64,000 nucleotides of DNA from Ptiloglossa arizonensis (lineage: Eukaryota; Arthropoda; Insecta; Hymenoptera; Colletidae), in contig NW_027478514.1 in assembly GCF_051014685.1 (NCBI RefSeq), forward strand, positions 619,281 through 683,280, written 5' to 3'. The number at the start of each line of letters is the position of its first letter. The first letter of the stretch is position 1. Shown here piece after piece: positions 12,554 through 25,319 of the stretch. Under the pieces are notes generated by a model that did no database searches, was not told the DNA's origin, and saw only the letters and a program-made list of their open reading frames with translations. Position numbers and translations under genes: made by a program.

Positions 12554-13503
12554 GTTTGAAGTTAAGGAATGGTTGAGAAACCATCAAAATTCTCGCAAGT
12601 CTGATACACGAAACCAATAACTACTATGGCCTAGGGCAAAAATACACACACCGCTGTAATCGGGCGAGTTTCTGCTTTCAGATGCAACAGGAATTTCTCG
12701 AGGTCGTCAATCAGTTCGCGAGATATGGGAGTTTGAAGTTAAGGAATGGTTGAGAAACCATCAAAATTCTCGCAAGTCTGATAATCGAAACCAATAACTA
12801 CTATGGCCCATGGGAAAAGTACACTCACCATTGTAATCGAGCGAGTTTCTACTTTCAGATGCAACAGGAATTTCTCGAGATCGTCAATCCGTTCGCGAGA
12901 TATGGGAGTTTGAAATTAAGGAATGGATGACAAACCATCAAAATATTCGCAACCCTGATACTCGAAACCAATAACTACTATGGCCTAGGGCAAAAATACA
13001 CATACCGCTGTAATCGGGCGAGTTTCTACTTTCAGATGCAAGAGGAATTTCTCGAGATCGTCAATCCGTTCGCGAGATATGGGAGTTTGAAGTTAAGGAA
13101 TGGTAGAGAAACCATCAAAATTTTCGCAAGTCTGATTCCCGAAACCAATAATCACAAAGGCCTAGGGGAAAAATACACATGCCGTTGTAATCGTGCGAGT
13201 TTCTACTTTCAGATGCAACAGGAATTTCTCGAGATCGTGAATCCGTTCGCGAGATATGCGAGTTTGAAATTAAGGAATGGTTGAGAAACCATCAAAATTT
13301 TCGCAACTCTGATACTCCAAACCAATAACTACTATTGCCTATGGCTAAAATACACATACCGCTGTAATCGGGCGAGCTTCTACTTTCAGATGCAACAGGA
13401 ATTTCTCGATTTCGTCAATCCGTTCGCGAGATATGGGACTTTGAAGATAAGGAATGGTTGAGAAACCATCAAAATTATCGCTGGTCTGTTACTCGAAACC
13501 AAT

Positions 13504-15450
13504 AACTCGAGTGGCCTAGGGGAAAAGTACACACACCACTGTAATCGGGCGTGTTTCTACTTTCAGATGCAACAGGAATTTCTCGAGATCGTCAATCCGT
13601 TCGCGAGATATGGGAGTTAGAGGTTAAGGAATGGTTGAGATACCATGAAAATTTTCGCAAGTCTGATTCCCGAAACCAATAACCACAAAGGCCTAGGGGA
13701 AAAATACACATGCCGTTGTAATCGTGCGAGTTTCTACTTTCAGATGCAACAGGAATTTCTCGAGATCGTGAATCCGTTCGCGAGATATGCGAGTTTGAAG
13801 TTAAGGAACGGTTGGGAAACCATCAAAATTTTCGCAAGTCTGATACTCGAAACCAATAACTACTATGGCCTAGGGGAAAAGTGCACACACCATTGTAATC
13901 GGGCGAGTTTCTACTTTCAGATGCAACAGGAATTTCTCGAGTTCGTAAATCCGTTCGCGAGATATGGGAGTTTGAAGTTAAGGATCGCTTGAGCAACCAT
14001 CAAAATTTTCGCAAGTCTGATACTCGAAACCAATAACTGGAATGGCCTAGGGAAAAAGTACACACACCATTGTAATCGGGCGAGTTTCTACTTTCAGATG
14101 CAACAGGAATTTCTCGAGTTCGTCAATCCGTTCGCGAGATATGGGAGTTAGAATTTAAGGAATGGTTGCGAAACCATCAAAATTTTCGCAAGTCTGATAC
14201 TCGAAACGAATAACTACAATGGCCTAGGGGAAAAATACACATACCGTTGTAATCGGGCGAATTTCTACTTTCAGATGAAACAGGAAATTCTCGAGTTCGT
14301 CTATCCGTTCGCGAGATATGGGAGTTTGAAATTAAGGAATGGTTGAGAAACCTTCAAAATTTTCGCTGGTCTGATACTCGAAACCAATAACTGGAATGGC
14401 CTAGGGGAAAAGTACACATACCATTGTAATGGGGCGAGTTTCTACTTTCCGATGCAACAGGAATTTCTCGAGTTCGTCAATTCGTTCGCGAGATATGGGA
14501 GTTTGAAATTAAGGAATGGTTGAGAAACCATCAAAATTTTCGCATGTCTGATACTCGAAACGAATAACTACAATGGCCTAGGGGAAAAATACACATACCG
14601 TTGTAATCGGGCGAATTTCTACTTTCAGATGAAACAGGAAATTCTCGAGTTCGTCTATCCGTTCGCGAGATATGGGAGTTTGAAGTTAAGGAACGTTTGA
14701 GAAACCATCAAAATTTTCGCAAGTCTGATACTCGAAACCAATAACTATTATGGCCTAGGGCAAAAATACACACACCGCTGTAATCGGGCGAGTTTCTTTT
14801 TTCAGATGCAACAAGAATTTCTCGTGTTCGTCAATTCGTTCGCGAGATATGGGAGTTTGAAGTTAAGGAATGGTTGAGAAACCATCAAAATTCTCGCAAG
14901 TCTGATACTCGAAACCAATAACTACTATGGCCTAGGGCAAAAATACACACACCGCTGTAATCGGGCGAGTTTCTGCTTTCAGATGCAACAGGAATTTCTC
15001 GAGTTCGTCAATCAGTTCGCGAGATATGGGAGTTTGAAGTTAAGGAATGGTTGAGAAACCATCAAAAATTTCGCTGGTCTGATACTCGAAACCAATAACT
15101 GGAATGGCCTAGGGGAAAAGTACACACACCATTGTAATCGGGCGAGTTTCTACTTTCAGATGCAACAAGAATTTCTAGAGATCGTCAATCCGTTCGCGAT
15201 ATATGGGAGTTTGAAGTTAAGGAATGGATGAGAAACCATCAAAATATTCGCAACCCTGATACTCGAAACCAATAACTACTATGGCCTAGGGCAAAAATAC
15301 ACATACCGCTGTAATCGGGCGAGTTTCTACTTTCAGATGCAAGAGGAATTTCTCGAGTTCGTCAATCCGTTCGCGAGATATGGGAGTTTGAGATAAAGGA
15401 ATGGTTGAGAAACCATCAAAATTTTCGCTGGTCTGATACTCGAAACCAAT
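13504..15450 (+). repeat. 11-monomer higher-order unit, copy 1
   Basis: From the 'aactcgagtgg' monomer at 13504 the sequence repeats 1,947 bp (11 monomers) later at 15451. Linked markers include 'gagataccatgaaaatt', 'aaccacaaagg', 'tatgcgagtttg', 'aaaagtgcacacacc' and 'aaggatcgcttgagc'. A related partial unit with the same markers starts near 11.2 kb. Confidence 0.82.
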
Positions 15451-17574
15451 AACTCGAGTGGCCTAGGGGAAAAGTACACACACCACTGTAATCGGGCGTG
15501 TTTCTACTTTCAGATGCAACAGGAATTTCTCGAGATCGTCAATCCGTTCGCGAGATATGGGAGTTAGAGGTTAAGGAATGGTTGAGATACCATGAAAATT
15601 TTCGCAAGTCTGATTCCCGAAACCAATAACCACAAAGGCCTAGGGGAAAAATACACATGCCGTTGTAATCGTGCGAGTTTCTACTTTCAGATGCAACAGG
15701 AATTTCTCGAGATCGTGAATCCGTTCGCGCGATATGCGAGTTTGAAGTTAAGGAACGGTTGGGAAACCATCAAAATTTTCGCAAGTCTGATACTCGAAAC
15801 CAATAACTACTATGGCCTAGGGGAAAAGTGCACACACCATTGTAATCGGGCGACTTTCTACTTTCAGATGCAACAGGAATTTCTCGAGTTCGTAAATCCG
15901 TTAGCGAGATATGGGAGTTTGAAGTTAAGGATCGCTTGAGCAACCATCAAAATTTTCGCAAGTCTGATACTCGAAACCAATAACTGGAATGGCCTAGGGA
16001 AAAAGTACACACACCATTGTAATCGGGCGAGTTTCTACTTTCAGATGCAACAGGAATTTCTCGAGTTCGTCAATCCGTTCGCGAGATATGGGAGTTAGAA
16101 TTTAAGGAATGGTTGCGAAACCATCAAAATTTTCGCAAGTCTGATTCCCGAAACCAATAACTACAAAGGCCTAGGTGAAAAATACACATACCGTTGTATT
16201 CGTGCGAGCTTCTACTTTCAGATGCAACAGGAATTTCTCGTGTTCGTCAATTCGTTCGCGAGATATGGGAGTTTGAAATTAAGGAATGGTTGAGAAACCA
16301 TCAAAATTTTCGCAAGTCTGATACTCGAAACGAATAACTACAATGGCCTAGGGGAAAAATACACATACCGTTGTAATCGGGCGAATTTCTACTTTCAGAT
16401 GAAACAGGAAATTCTCGAGTTCGTCTATCCGTTCGCGAGATATGGGAGTTTGAAATTAAGGAATGGTTGAGAAACCTTCAAAATTTTCGCTGTTCTGATA
16501 CTCGAAACCAATAACTGGAATGGCCTAGGGGAAAAGTACACATACCATTGTAATGGGGCGAGTTTCTACTTTCCGATGCAACAGGAATTTCTCGAGTTCG
16601 TCAATTCGTTCGCGAGATATGGGAGTTTGAAATTAAGGAATGGTTGAGAAACCATCAAAATTTTCGCATGTCTGATACTCGAAACGAATAACTACAATGG
16701 CCTAGGGGAAAAATACACATACCGTTGTAATCGGGCGAATTTCTACTTTCAGATGAAACAGGAAATTCTCGAGTTCGTCTATCCGTTCGCGAGATATGGG
16801 AGTTTGAAGTTAAGGAACGTTTGAGAAACCATCAAAATTTTCGCAAGTCTGATACTCGAAACCAATAACTATTATGGCCTAGGGCAAAAATACACACACC
16901 GCTGTAATCGGGCGAGTTTCTTTTTTCAGATGCAACAAGAATTTCTCGTGTTCGTCAATTCGTTCGCGAGATATGGGAGTTTGAAGTTAAGGAATGGTTG
17001 AGAAACCATCAAAATTCTCGCAAGTCTGATACTCGAAACCAATAACTACTATGGCCTAGGGCAAAAATACACACACCGCTGTAATCGGGCGAGTTTCTGC
17101 TTTCAGATGCAACAGGAATTTCTCGAGTTCGTCAATCAGTTCGCGAGATATGGGAGTTTGAAGTTAAGGAATGGTTGAGAAACCATCAAAAATTTCGCTG
17201 GTCTGGTACTCGAAACCAATAACTGGAATGGCCTAGGGGAAAAGTACACACACCATTGTAATCGGGCGAGTTTCTACTTTCAGATGCAACAAGAATTTCT
17301 AGAGATCGTCAATCCGTTCGCGATATATGGGAGTTTGAAGTTAAGGAATGGATGAGAAACCATCAAAATATTCGCAACCCTGATACTCGAAACCAATAAC
17401 TACTATGGCCTAGGGCAAAAATACACATACCGCTGTAATCGGGCGAGTTTCTACTTTCAGATGCAAGAGGAATTTCTCGAGTTCGTCAATCCGTTCGCGA
17501 GATATGGGAGTTTGAAATAAAGGAATGGTTCAGAAACCATCAAAATTTTCGCTGGTCTGATACTCGAAACCAAT
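15451..17574 (+). repeat. 11/12-monomer higher-order unit, copy 2
   Basis: Repeats the 13504-15450 unit. The offset is 1,947 bp at first but 2,124 bp (12 monomers) after about 16.3 kb: 'caggaaattctcgag' at 14281 and 14635 reappears at 16405 and 16759. An additional class B monomer with 'cctaggtgaaaaatac' near 16.1-16.3 kb explains the shift. The match ends near 17.57 kb. Confidence 0.8.
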
Positions 17575-18600
17575 AACTGTAATGGCCAAGGGGAAAAGTA
17601 CACACACCACTGTAATCGGGCGTGTTTCTACTTTTAGATGCAACAGGAATTTCTCGAGATCGTCAATCCGTTCGCGAGATATGGGAGTTTGAAATTAAGG
17701 AATGGTTGAGAAACCATCAAAATTTTCGCAACTCTGATACTCCAAACCAATAACTCGAGTGGCCTAGGGGAAAAGTACACACACCACTGTCATCGGGCGT
17801 GTTTCTACTTTCAGATGCAACAGGAATTACTCGAGTTCGTCATTCCGTTCGCGAGATATGGGAGTTTGAATTTAAGGAATGGTTGAGAAACCATCAAAAT
17901 TTTCGCAACTCTGATACTCGAAACCAATAACTACTATGGCCGAGGGCTAAAATACACATACCGCTGTAATCGGGCGAGCTTCTACTTTCAGATGCAACAG
18001 GAATTTCTCGAGTTCGTCAATCCGTTCGCGAGATATGGGACTTTGAAGATATGGAATGGTTGAGAAACCATCAAAATTTTCGCTGGTCTGATACTCGAAA
18101 CCAATAACTGTAATGGCCAAGGGGAAAAGTACACACACCATTGTAATCGGTCGTGTTTCTACTTTTAGATGCAACAGGAATTTCTCGAGATCGTCAATCC
18201 GTTCGCGAGATATGGGAGTTTGAAATTAAGGAATGGTTAAGAAACCATCAAAATTTTCGCAACTCTGATACTCGAAACCAATAACTACTATGGCCGAGGG
18301 CTAAAATACACATACCGCTGTAATCGGGCGAGTTTCTACTTTCAGATGCAAGAGGAATTTCTCGAGTTCGTCAATCCGTTCGCGAGATATGGGAGTTTGA
18401 AATAAAGGAATGGTTCAGAAACCATCAAAATTTTCGCTGGTCTGATACTCGAAACCAATAACTGTAATGGCCAAGGGGAAAAGTACACACACCACTGTAA
18501 TCGGGCGTGTTTCTACTTTTAGATGCAACAGGAATTTCTCGAGATCGTCAATCCGTTCGCGAGATATGGGAGTTTGAAATTAAGGAATGGTTGAGAAACC
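17527..18600 (+). repeat. Five-monomer duplication
   Basis: The variant 'ggttcagaaacc', preceded by 'gaaataaagg' and followed by 'aactgtaatggccaagggg', occurs at 17527 and 18412, 885 bp (five monomers) apart. The same trio of variants is also present near 6.2 and 8.86 kb, so this monomer type has spread across the first 19 kb. Confidence 0.7.
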
Positions 18601-19599
18601 ATCAAAATTTTCGCTGGTCTGATTCTCGAAACCATTAACTGTAATGGCCTAGGAGAAAAGTACACACACCACTGTAATCGGGCGTGTTTCTACTTTCAGA
18701 TGCAACCAGAATTTCTCGAGATCGTCAAACCGTTCGTGAGATATGGGACTTTGAAATTAAGGAATGGTTGAGAAACCATCAAAATTTTCGCAACTCTGAT
18801 ACTCCAAACCAATAACTACTATTGCCTAGGGCTAAAATACACATACCGCTGTAATCGGGCGGGCTTCTACTTTCAGATGCAACAGGAATTTCTCGATTTG
18901 GTCAATCCGTTCGCGAGATATGGGACTTTGAAGATTAGGAATGGTTGAGAAACCATCAAAATTATCGCTGGTCTGTTACTCGAAACCAATAACTCGAGTG
19001 GCCTAGGGGAAAAGTACACACACCACTGTAATCGGGCGTGTTTCTACTTTCAGATGCAACAGGAATTTCTCGAGATCGTCAATCCGTTCGCGAGATATGG
19101 GAGTTAGAGGTTAAGGAATGGTTGAGAAACCATGAAAATTTTCGCAAGTCTGATTCCCGAAACCAATAACTACAAAGGCCTAGGGGAAAAATACGCATGC
19201 CGTTGTAATCGTGCGAGTTTCTACTTTCAGATGCAACAGGAATTTCTCGAGATCGTGAATCCGTTCGCGAGATATGCGAGTTTGAAGTTAAGGAACGGTT
19301 GGGAAACCATCAAAATTTTCGCAAGTCTGATACTCGAAACCAATAACTACTATGGCCTAGGGAAAAATACACATACCTTTGTAATCGGGTGAGTGTCTGC
19401 TTTCAGATGCAATAGGAATTTCTCGAATTCGTCAATCCGTTCGCGTGATATGGGAGTTTGAAGTAAAGGAATGGTTGAGAAACCATCAAAATTTTCGCTT
19501 GTCTGATACTCGAAACCAATAACTACTATGGCCTAGGGCAAAAATGCACACATCGCTGTTATCGTGCGAGTTTCTGCTTTCAGATGCAACAAGAATTTC

Positions 19600-22500
19600 T
19601 CGAGTTCGTCAGTTCGTTCTCGAGATATGGGAGTTTGAATTTAAGGAATGGTTGAGAAACCATCAAAATTTTCGATGGTCTGATACTCGAAACCAATAAC
19701 TGGAATGGCCTATGGGAAAGGTACACACACCATTGTAATCGGGCGAGTTTCTACTTTCAGATGCAACTGGAATTTCTCGAGTTCGTCAATCCGTTCGCGA
19801 GATATGGGAGTTATTATTTAAGGAATGGTTGAGAAACCATCAAAATTTTCGCAAGTCTGATTCCCGAAACCAATAACTACAAAGGCCTGGGGGAAAAATA
19901 CACATACCGTTGTAATCGTGCGAGTTTCTTCTTTCAGATGCAACAAGAATTTCTCGTGTTCGTCAATTCGTTCGCGAGATATGGGAGTTTGAAGTTAAGG
20001 AATGGTTGAGAAACCATCAAAATTATCGCTGGTCTGATACTCGAAACCAATAACTGGAGTGGCCTAGGGGAAAAGTACACACACCACTGTAATCGGGCGT
20101 GTTTCTACTTTCAGATGCAACAGGAATTTCTCGAGATCGTCAATCCGTTCCCGAGATATGGGAGTTTGAAATTAAGGAATGGTTGAGAAACCATCAAAAT
20201 TTTCGCATGTCTGATTCCCGAAACCAATAGCTACAAAGCCTAGGGGAAAAATACACATGCCGTTGTAATCGTGCGAGTTTCTACTTTCAGATGCAACAGG
20301 AATTTCTCGAGTTCGTCAATCCGTTCGCGAGATATGGGAGTTTGAAGTTAAGGAACGCTTGAGCAACCATCAAAATTTTCGCAAGTCTGATTCCCGAAAC
20401 CAATCGCTACAAAGCCCTAGGGGAGAAATACACATGCAGTTGTAATCGTGCGAGTTTCTACTTTCGGATGCAACAGGAGTTTCTCGAGTTCGTGAATCCG
20501 TTCGCGAGATATGGGAGTTTGAAGTTAAGGAACGCTTGAGCAACCATCAAAATTTTCGCAAGTCTGGTACTCGAAACCAATCACTACTGTGGTCTAGGGG
20601 AAAAGAACACACACCATTGTAATCGGGCGTGTTTCTACTTTCAGATGCAACAGGAATTTCTCGAGATCGTCAATCCGTTCCCGAGATATGGGAGTTTGAA
20701 ATTAAGGAATGGTTGAGAAACCATCAAAATTTTCGCAAGTCTGATTCCCGAAACCAATAGCTACAAGGGCCTAGGGGAAAAATACACATGCCGTTGTAAT
20801 CGTGCGAGTTTCTACTTTCAGATGCAACAGGAATTTCTCGAGTTCGTCAATCCGTTCGCGAGATATGGGAGTTTGAAGTTAAGGAACGCTTGAGCAACCA
20901 TCAAAATTTTCGCAAGTCTGATATTCTAAACCAATAACTACTATGGCCTAGGGGAAAAGTACACACACCATTGTAATCGGGCGAGTTTCTACTTTCAAAT
21001 GCAACAGGAATTTCTCGAGTTCGTCAATCCATTCGCGAGATATGGGAGTTTGAAGTTAAGGAATGTTTGAGGAACCATCAAAATTTTCGCAAGTCTGATT
21101 CCCGAAACCAATAACTACAAAGGCCTAGGGGAAAAATACACATACCGTTGTAATCGGGCGAGTTTCTTCTTTCAGATGCAATAGGAATTTCTCGAGTTCG
21201 TCAATCCGTTCGCGAGATATGGGAGTTTGAAGATAAGGAACGTTTGAGAAACCATCAAAAATTTCGCTGGTCTGATACTCGAAACCAATAACTGGAATGC
21301 CCTAGGGGAAAAGCACACACACCATTGTAATGGGGCGAGTTTCTACTTTCAGATGCATTAGGAATTTCTCGAGTTCGTCAATTCGTTCGCGAGATATGGG
21401 AGTTAGAAGTTAAGGAATGGTTGAGAAACCATCAAAATTTTCGCAAGTCTGATTCCCGAAACCAATAACTACAAAGGCCTAGGGGAAAAATGCACATGCC
21501 GTTGTAATCGTGCGAGTTTCTACTTTCAGATGCAACAGGAATTTCTCGAGATCGTGAATCCGTTCGCGAGATATGGGAGTTTGAAGTTAAGGAACGGTTG
21601 AGAAACCATCAAAATTTTCGTAAGTCTGATACTCGAAACCAATAACTACTATGGCCTAGGGCAAAAATACACATACCGTTGTAATCGGGCGAGTTTCTGC
21701 TTTCAGATGCAATAGGAATTTCTCGAGTTCGTCAATCCGTTCGCGTGATATGGGAGTTTGAAATAAACGAATGGTTGAGAAACCATCAAAATTTTCGCAT
21801 GTCTGATACTCGAAACCAATAACTACAATGGCCTAGGGGAAAAATACACATACCGTTGTAATCGGGCGAGCTTCTACTTTCAGATGCAACAGGAATTTCT
21901 CGAGATCGTGAATCCGTTCGCGAGATATGGGAGTTTGAAGTTAAGGAACGGTTGGGAAACCATCAAAATTTTCGCAAGTCTGATTCCCGAAACCAATAAC
22001 TACAAAGGCCTAGGGGAAAAATACACATGTAGTTGTAATCGTGCGAGTTTCTGCTTTCAGATGCAATAGGAATTTCTCGAGTTCGTCAATCCGTTCGCGA
22101 GATATGGGAGTTTGAAGTTAAGGAACGCTTGAGCCACCATCAAAATTTTCGCAAGTCTGATACACGAAACCAATAACTACTATGGCCTAGGGGAAAAGAA
22201 CACACACCACTGTAATCGGGCGTGTTTCTACTTTCACATGCAACAGGAATTTCTCGAGATCGTGAATCCGTTCGCGAGATATGGGAGTTTGAAGTTAAGG
22301 AACGGTTGGGAAACCATCAAAATTTTCGCAAGTCTGATACTCGAAACCAATTACTACTATGGGCTAGGGCAAAAATACACATACCGTTGTAATCGGGCGA
22401 GTTTCTGCTATCAGATGCAATAGGAATTTCTCGAGTTCGTCAATCCGTTCGCGTGATATGGGAGTTTGAAGTAAAGGAATGGTTGAGAAACCATCAAAAT

Positions 22501-24950
22501 TTTCGCATGTCTGATACTCGAAACCAATAACTTCTATGGCCTAGGGCTAAAATACACACACCGCTGTAATCGGGCGAGTTTCTGCTTTCAGATGCAACAA
22601 GAATTTCTCGAGTTCGTCAGTTCGTTCTCGAGATATGGGAGTTTGAAGTTAAGGAATGGTTGAGAGACCATCAAAATTTTCGATGGTCTGATACTCGAAA
22701 CCAATAACTGGAATGGCCTATGGGAAAGGTACACACACCATTGTAATCGGGCGAGTTTCTACTTTCAGATGCAACTGGAATTTCTCGAGTTCGTCAATCC
22801 GTTCGCGAGATATGGGAGTTATTATTTAAGGAATGGTTGAGAAACCATCAAAATTTTCGCAAGTCTGATTCCCGAAACCAATAACTACAAAGGCCTGGGG
22901 GAAAAATACACATACCGTTGTAATCGTGCTAGTTTCTTCTTTCAGATGCAACAAGAATTTCTCGTGTTCGTCAATTCGTTCGCGAGATATGGGAGTTTGA
23001 AGTTAAGGAATGGTTGAGAAACCATCAAAATTATCGCTGGTCTGATACTCGAAACCAATAACTGGAGTGGCCTAGGGGAAAAGTACACACACCACTGTAA
23101 TCGGGCGTGTTTCTACTTTCAGATGCAACAGGAATTTCTCGAGATCGTCAATCCGTTCCCGAGATATGGGAGTTTGAAATTAAGGAATGGTTGAGAAACC
23201 ATCAAAATTTTCGCAAGTCTGATTCCCGAAACCAATAGCTACAAAGGCCTAGGGGAAAAATACACATGCCGTTGTAATCGTGCGAGTTTCTACTTTCAGA
23301 TGAAACAGGAATTTCTCGAGTTCGTCAATCCGTTCGCGAGATATGGGAGTTTGAAGTTAAGGAACGCTTGAGCAACCATCAAAATTTTCGCAAGTCTGAT
23401 ACTCGAAACCAATAACTACTATGGCCTAGGGGAAAAGTACACACACCATTGTAATCGGGCGAGTTTCTACTTTCAAATGCAACAGGAATTTCTCGAGTTC
23501 GTCAATCCATTCGCGAGATATGGAAGTTTGAAGTTAAGGAATGTTTGAGGAACCATCAAAATTTTCGCAAGTCTGATTCCCGAAACCAATAACTACAAAG
23601 GCCTAGGGGAAAAATACACATACCGTTGTAATCGGGCGAGTTTCTACTTTCAGATGCAACAGGAATTTCTCGAGATCGTCAATCCGTTCGCGTGATACGG
23701 GAGTTTGAAGTAAACGAATGGTTGAGAAACCATCAAAATTTTCGCAAGTCTGATTCCCGAAACCAATAACTACAAAGGCCTAGGGGAAAAATGCACATGC
23801 CGTTGTAATCGTGCGAGTTTCTACTTTCAGATGCAACAGGAATTTCTCGAGATCGTGAATCCGTTCGCGAGATATGCGAGTTTGAAGTTAAGGAACGGTT
23901 GGGAAACCATCAAAATTTTCGCAAGTCTGATACTCGAAACCAATAACTACTATGGCCTAGGGCAAAAATACACATACCTTTGTAATCGGGTGAGTTTCTG
24001 CTTTCAGATGCAATAGGAATTTCTCGAGTTCGTCAATCCGTTCGCGTGATATGGGAGTTTGAAATAAACGAATGGTTGAGAAACCATCAAAATTTTCGCA
24101 TGTCTGATACTCGAAACCAATAACTACAATGGCCTAGGGGAAAAATACACATACCGTTGTAATCGGGCGAGCTTCTACTTTCAGATGCAACAGGAATTTC
24201 TCGAGTTCGTCAATCCGTTCGCGAGATATGGGAGTTTGAAATTAAGGAATGGTTGAGAAACCATCAATATTTTAGCTGGTCTGATACTCGAAACCAATAA
24301 CTGGAATGGCCTAGGGGAAAAGTACACACAGCACTGTAATCGGGCGTGTTTCTACTTTCAGATGCAACAGGAATTTCTCGAGATCGTCAATCCGTTCCCG
24401 AGATATGGGAGTTTGAAATTAAGGAATGGTTGAGAAACCATCAAAATTTTCGCAAGTCTGATTCCCGAAACCAATAGCTACAAAGCCCTATGGGAGAAAT
24501 ACACATGCAGTTGTAATCGTGCGAGGTTCTACTTTCGGATGCAACAGGAGTTTCTCGAGTTCGTGAATCCGTTCGCGAGATATGGGAGTTTGAAGTTAAG
24601 GAACGCTTGAGCAACCATCAAAATTTTCGCAAGTCTGGTACTCGAAACCAATAACTACTGTGGTCTAGGGGAAAAGAACACACACCATTGTAATCGGGCG
24701 TGTTTCTACTTTCAGATGCAACAGGAATTTCTCGAGATCGTCAATCCGTTCCCGAGATATGGGAGTTTGAAATTAAGGAATGGTTGAGAAACCATCAAAA
24801 TTTTCGCAAGTCTGATTCCCGAAACCAATAGCTACAAAGGCCTAGGGGAAAAATACACATGCCGTTGTAATCGTGCGAGTTTCTACTTTCAGATGCAACA
24901 GGAATTTCTCGAGTTCGTCAATCCGTTCGCGAGATATGGGAGTTTGAAGT
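19600..24950 (+). repeat. Block family marked by 'ttcgatggtc', first two copies
   Basis: 'ttcgatggtctgatac' with 'cctatgggaaagg', 'gcaactggaa' and 'gttattatttaagg' occurs at 19671 and 22679, a 17-monomer offset minus 1 bp. Two more copies follow at 26221 and 27993. The run also contains 'aatagctacaaag' and 'gcttgagcaacc' monomers at about 20.2-20.9 kb that recur at about 23.2 and 24.5-24.9 kb. Confidence 0.75.
23686..23702 (+). promoter_or_regulatory. Exact CENP-B box match, variant spacer
   Basis: The site reads GTTCGCGTGATACGGGA, again nine of nine fixed bases. Its spacer is CGTG rather than CGAG, so this site sits on a different monomer background from the one at 12537 and probably arose or survived independently. 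Confidence 0.7.
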
Positions 24951-25319
24951 TAAGGAACGCTTAAGCAACCATCAAAATTTTCGCAAGTCTGATATTCGAA
25001 ACCAATAACTACTATGGCCTAGGGGAAAAGTACACACACCATTGTAATCGGGCGAGTTTCTATTTTCAGATGCAACAGGAATTTCTCGAGATCGTCAATC
25101 AGTTCGCGAGATATGGGAGTTTGAATTTAAGGAATGGTTGAGAAACCATCAAAATTTTCGCAAGTCTGATACTCGAAACCAATAACTACTATGGCCTAGG
25201 GGAAAAGAGCACACACCATTGTAATCGGGCGTGTTTCTACTTTCAGATGCAAGAGGAATTTCTCGAGATCGTCAATCCGTTCCCGAGATATGGGAGTTTG
25301 AAATTAAGGAATGGTTGAG

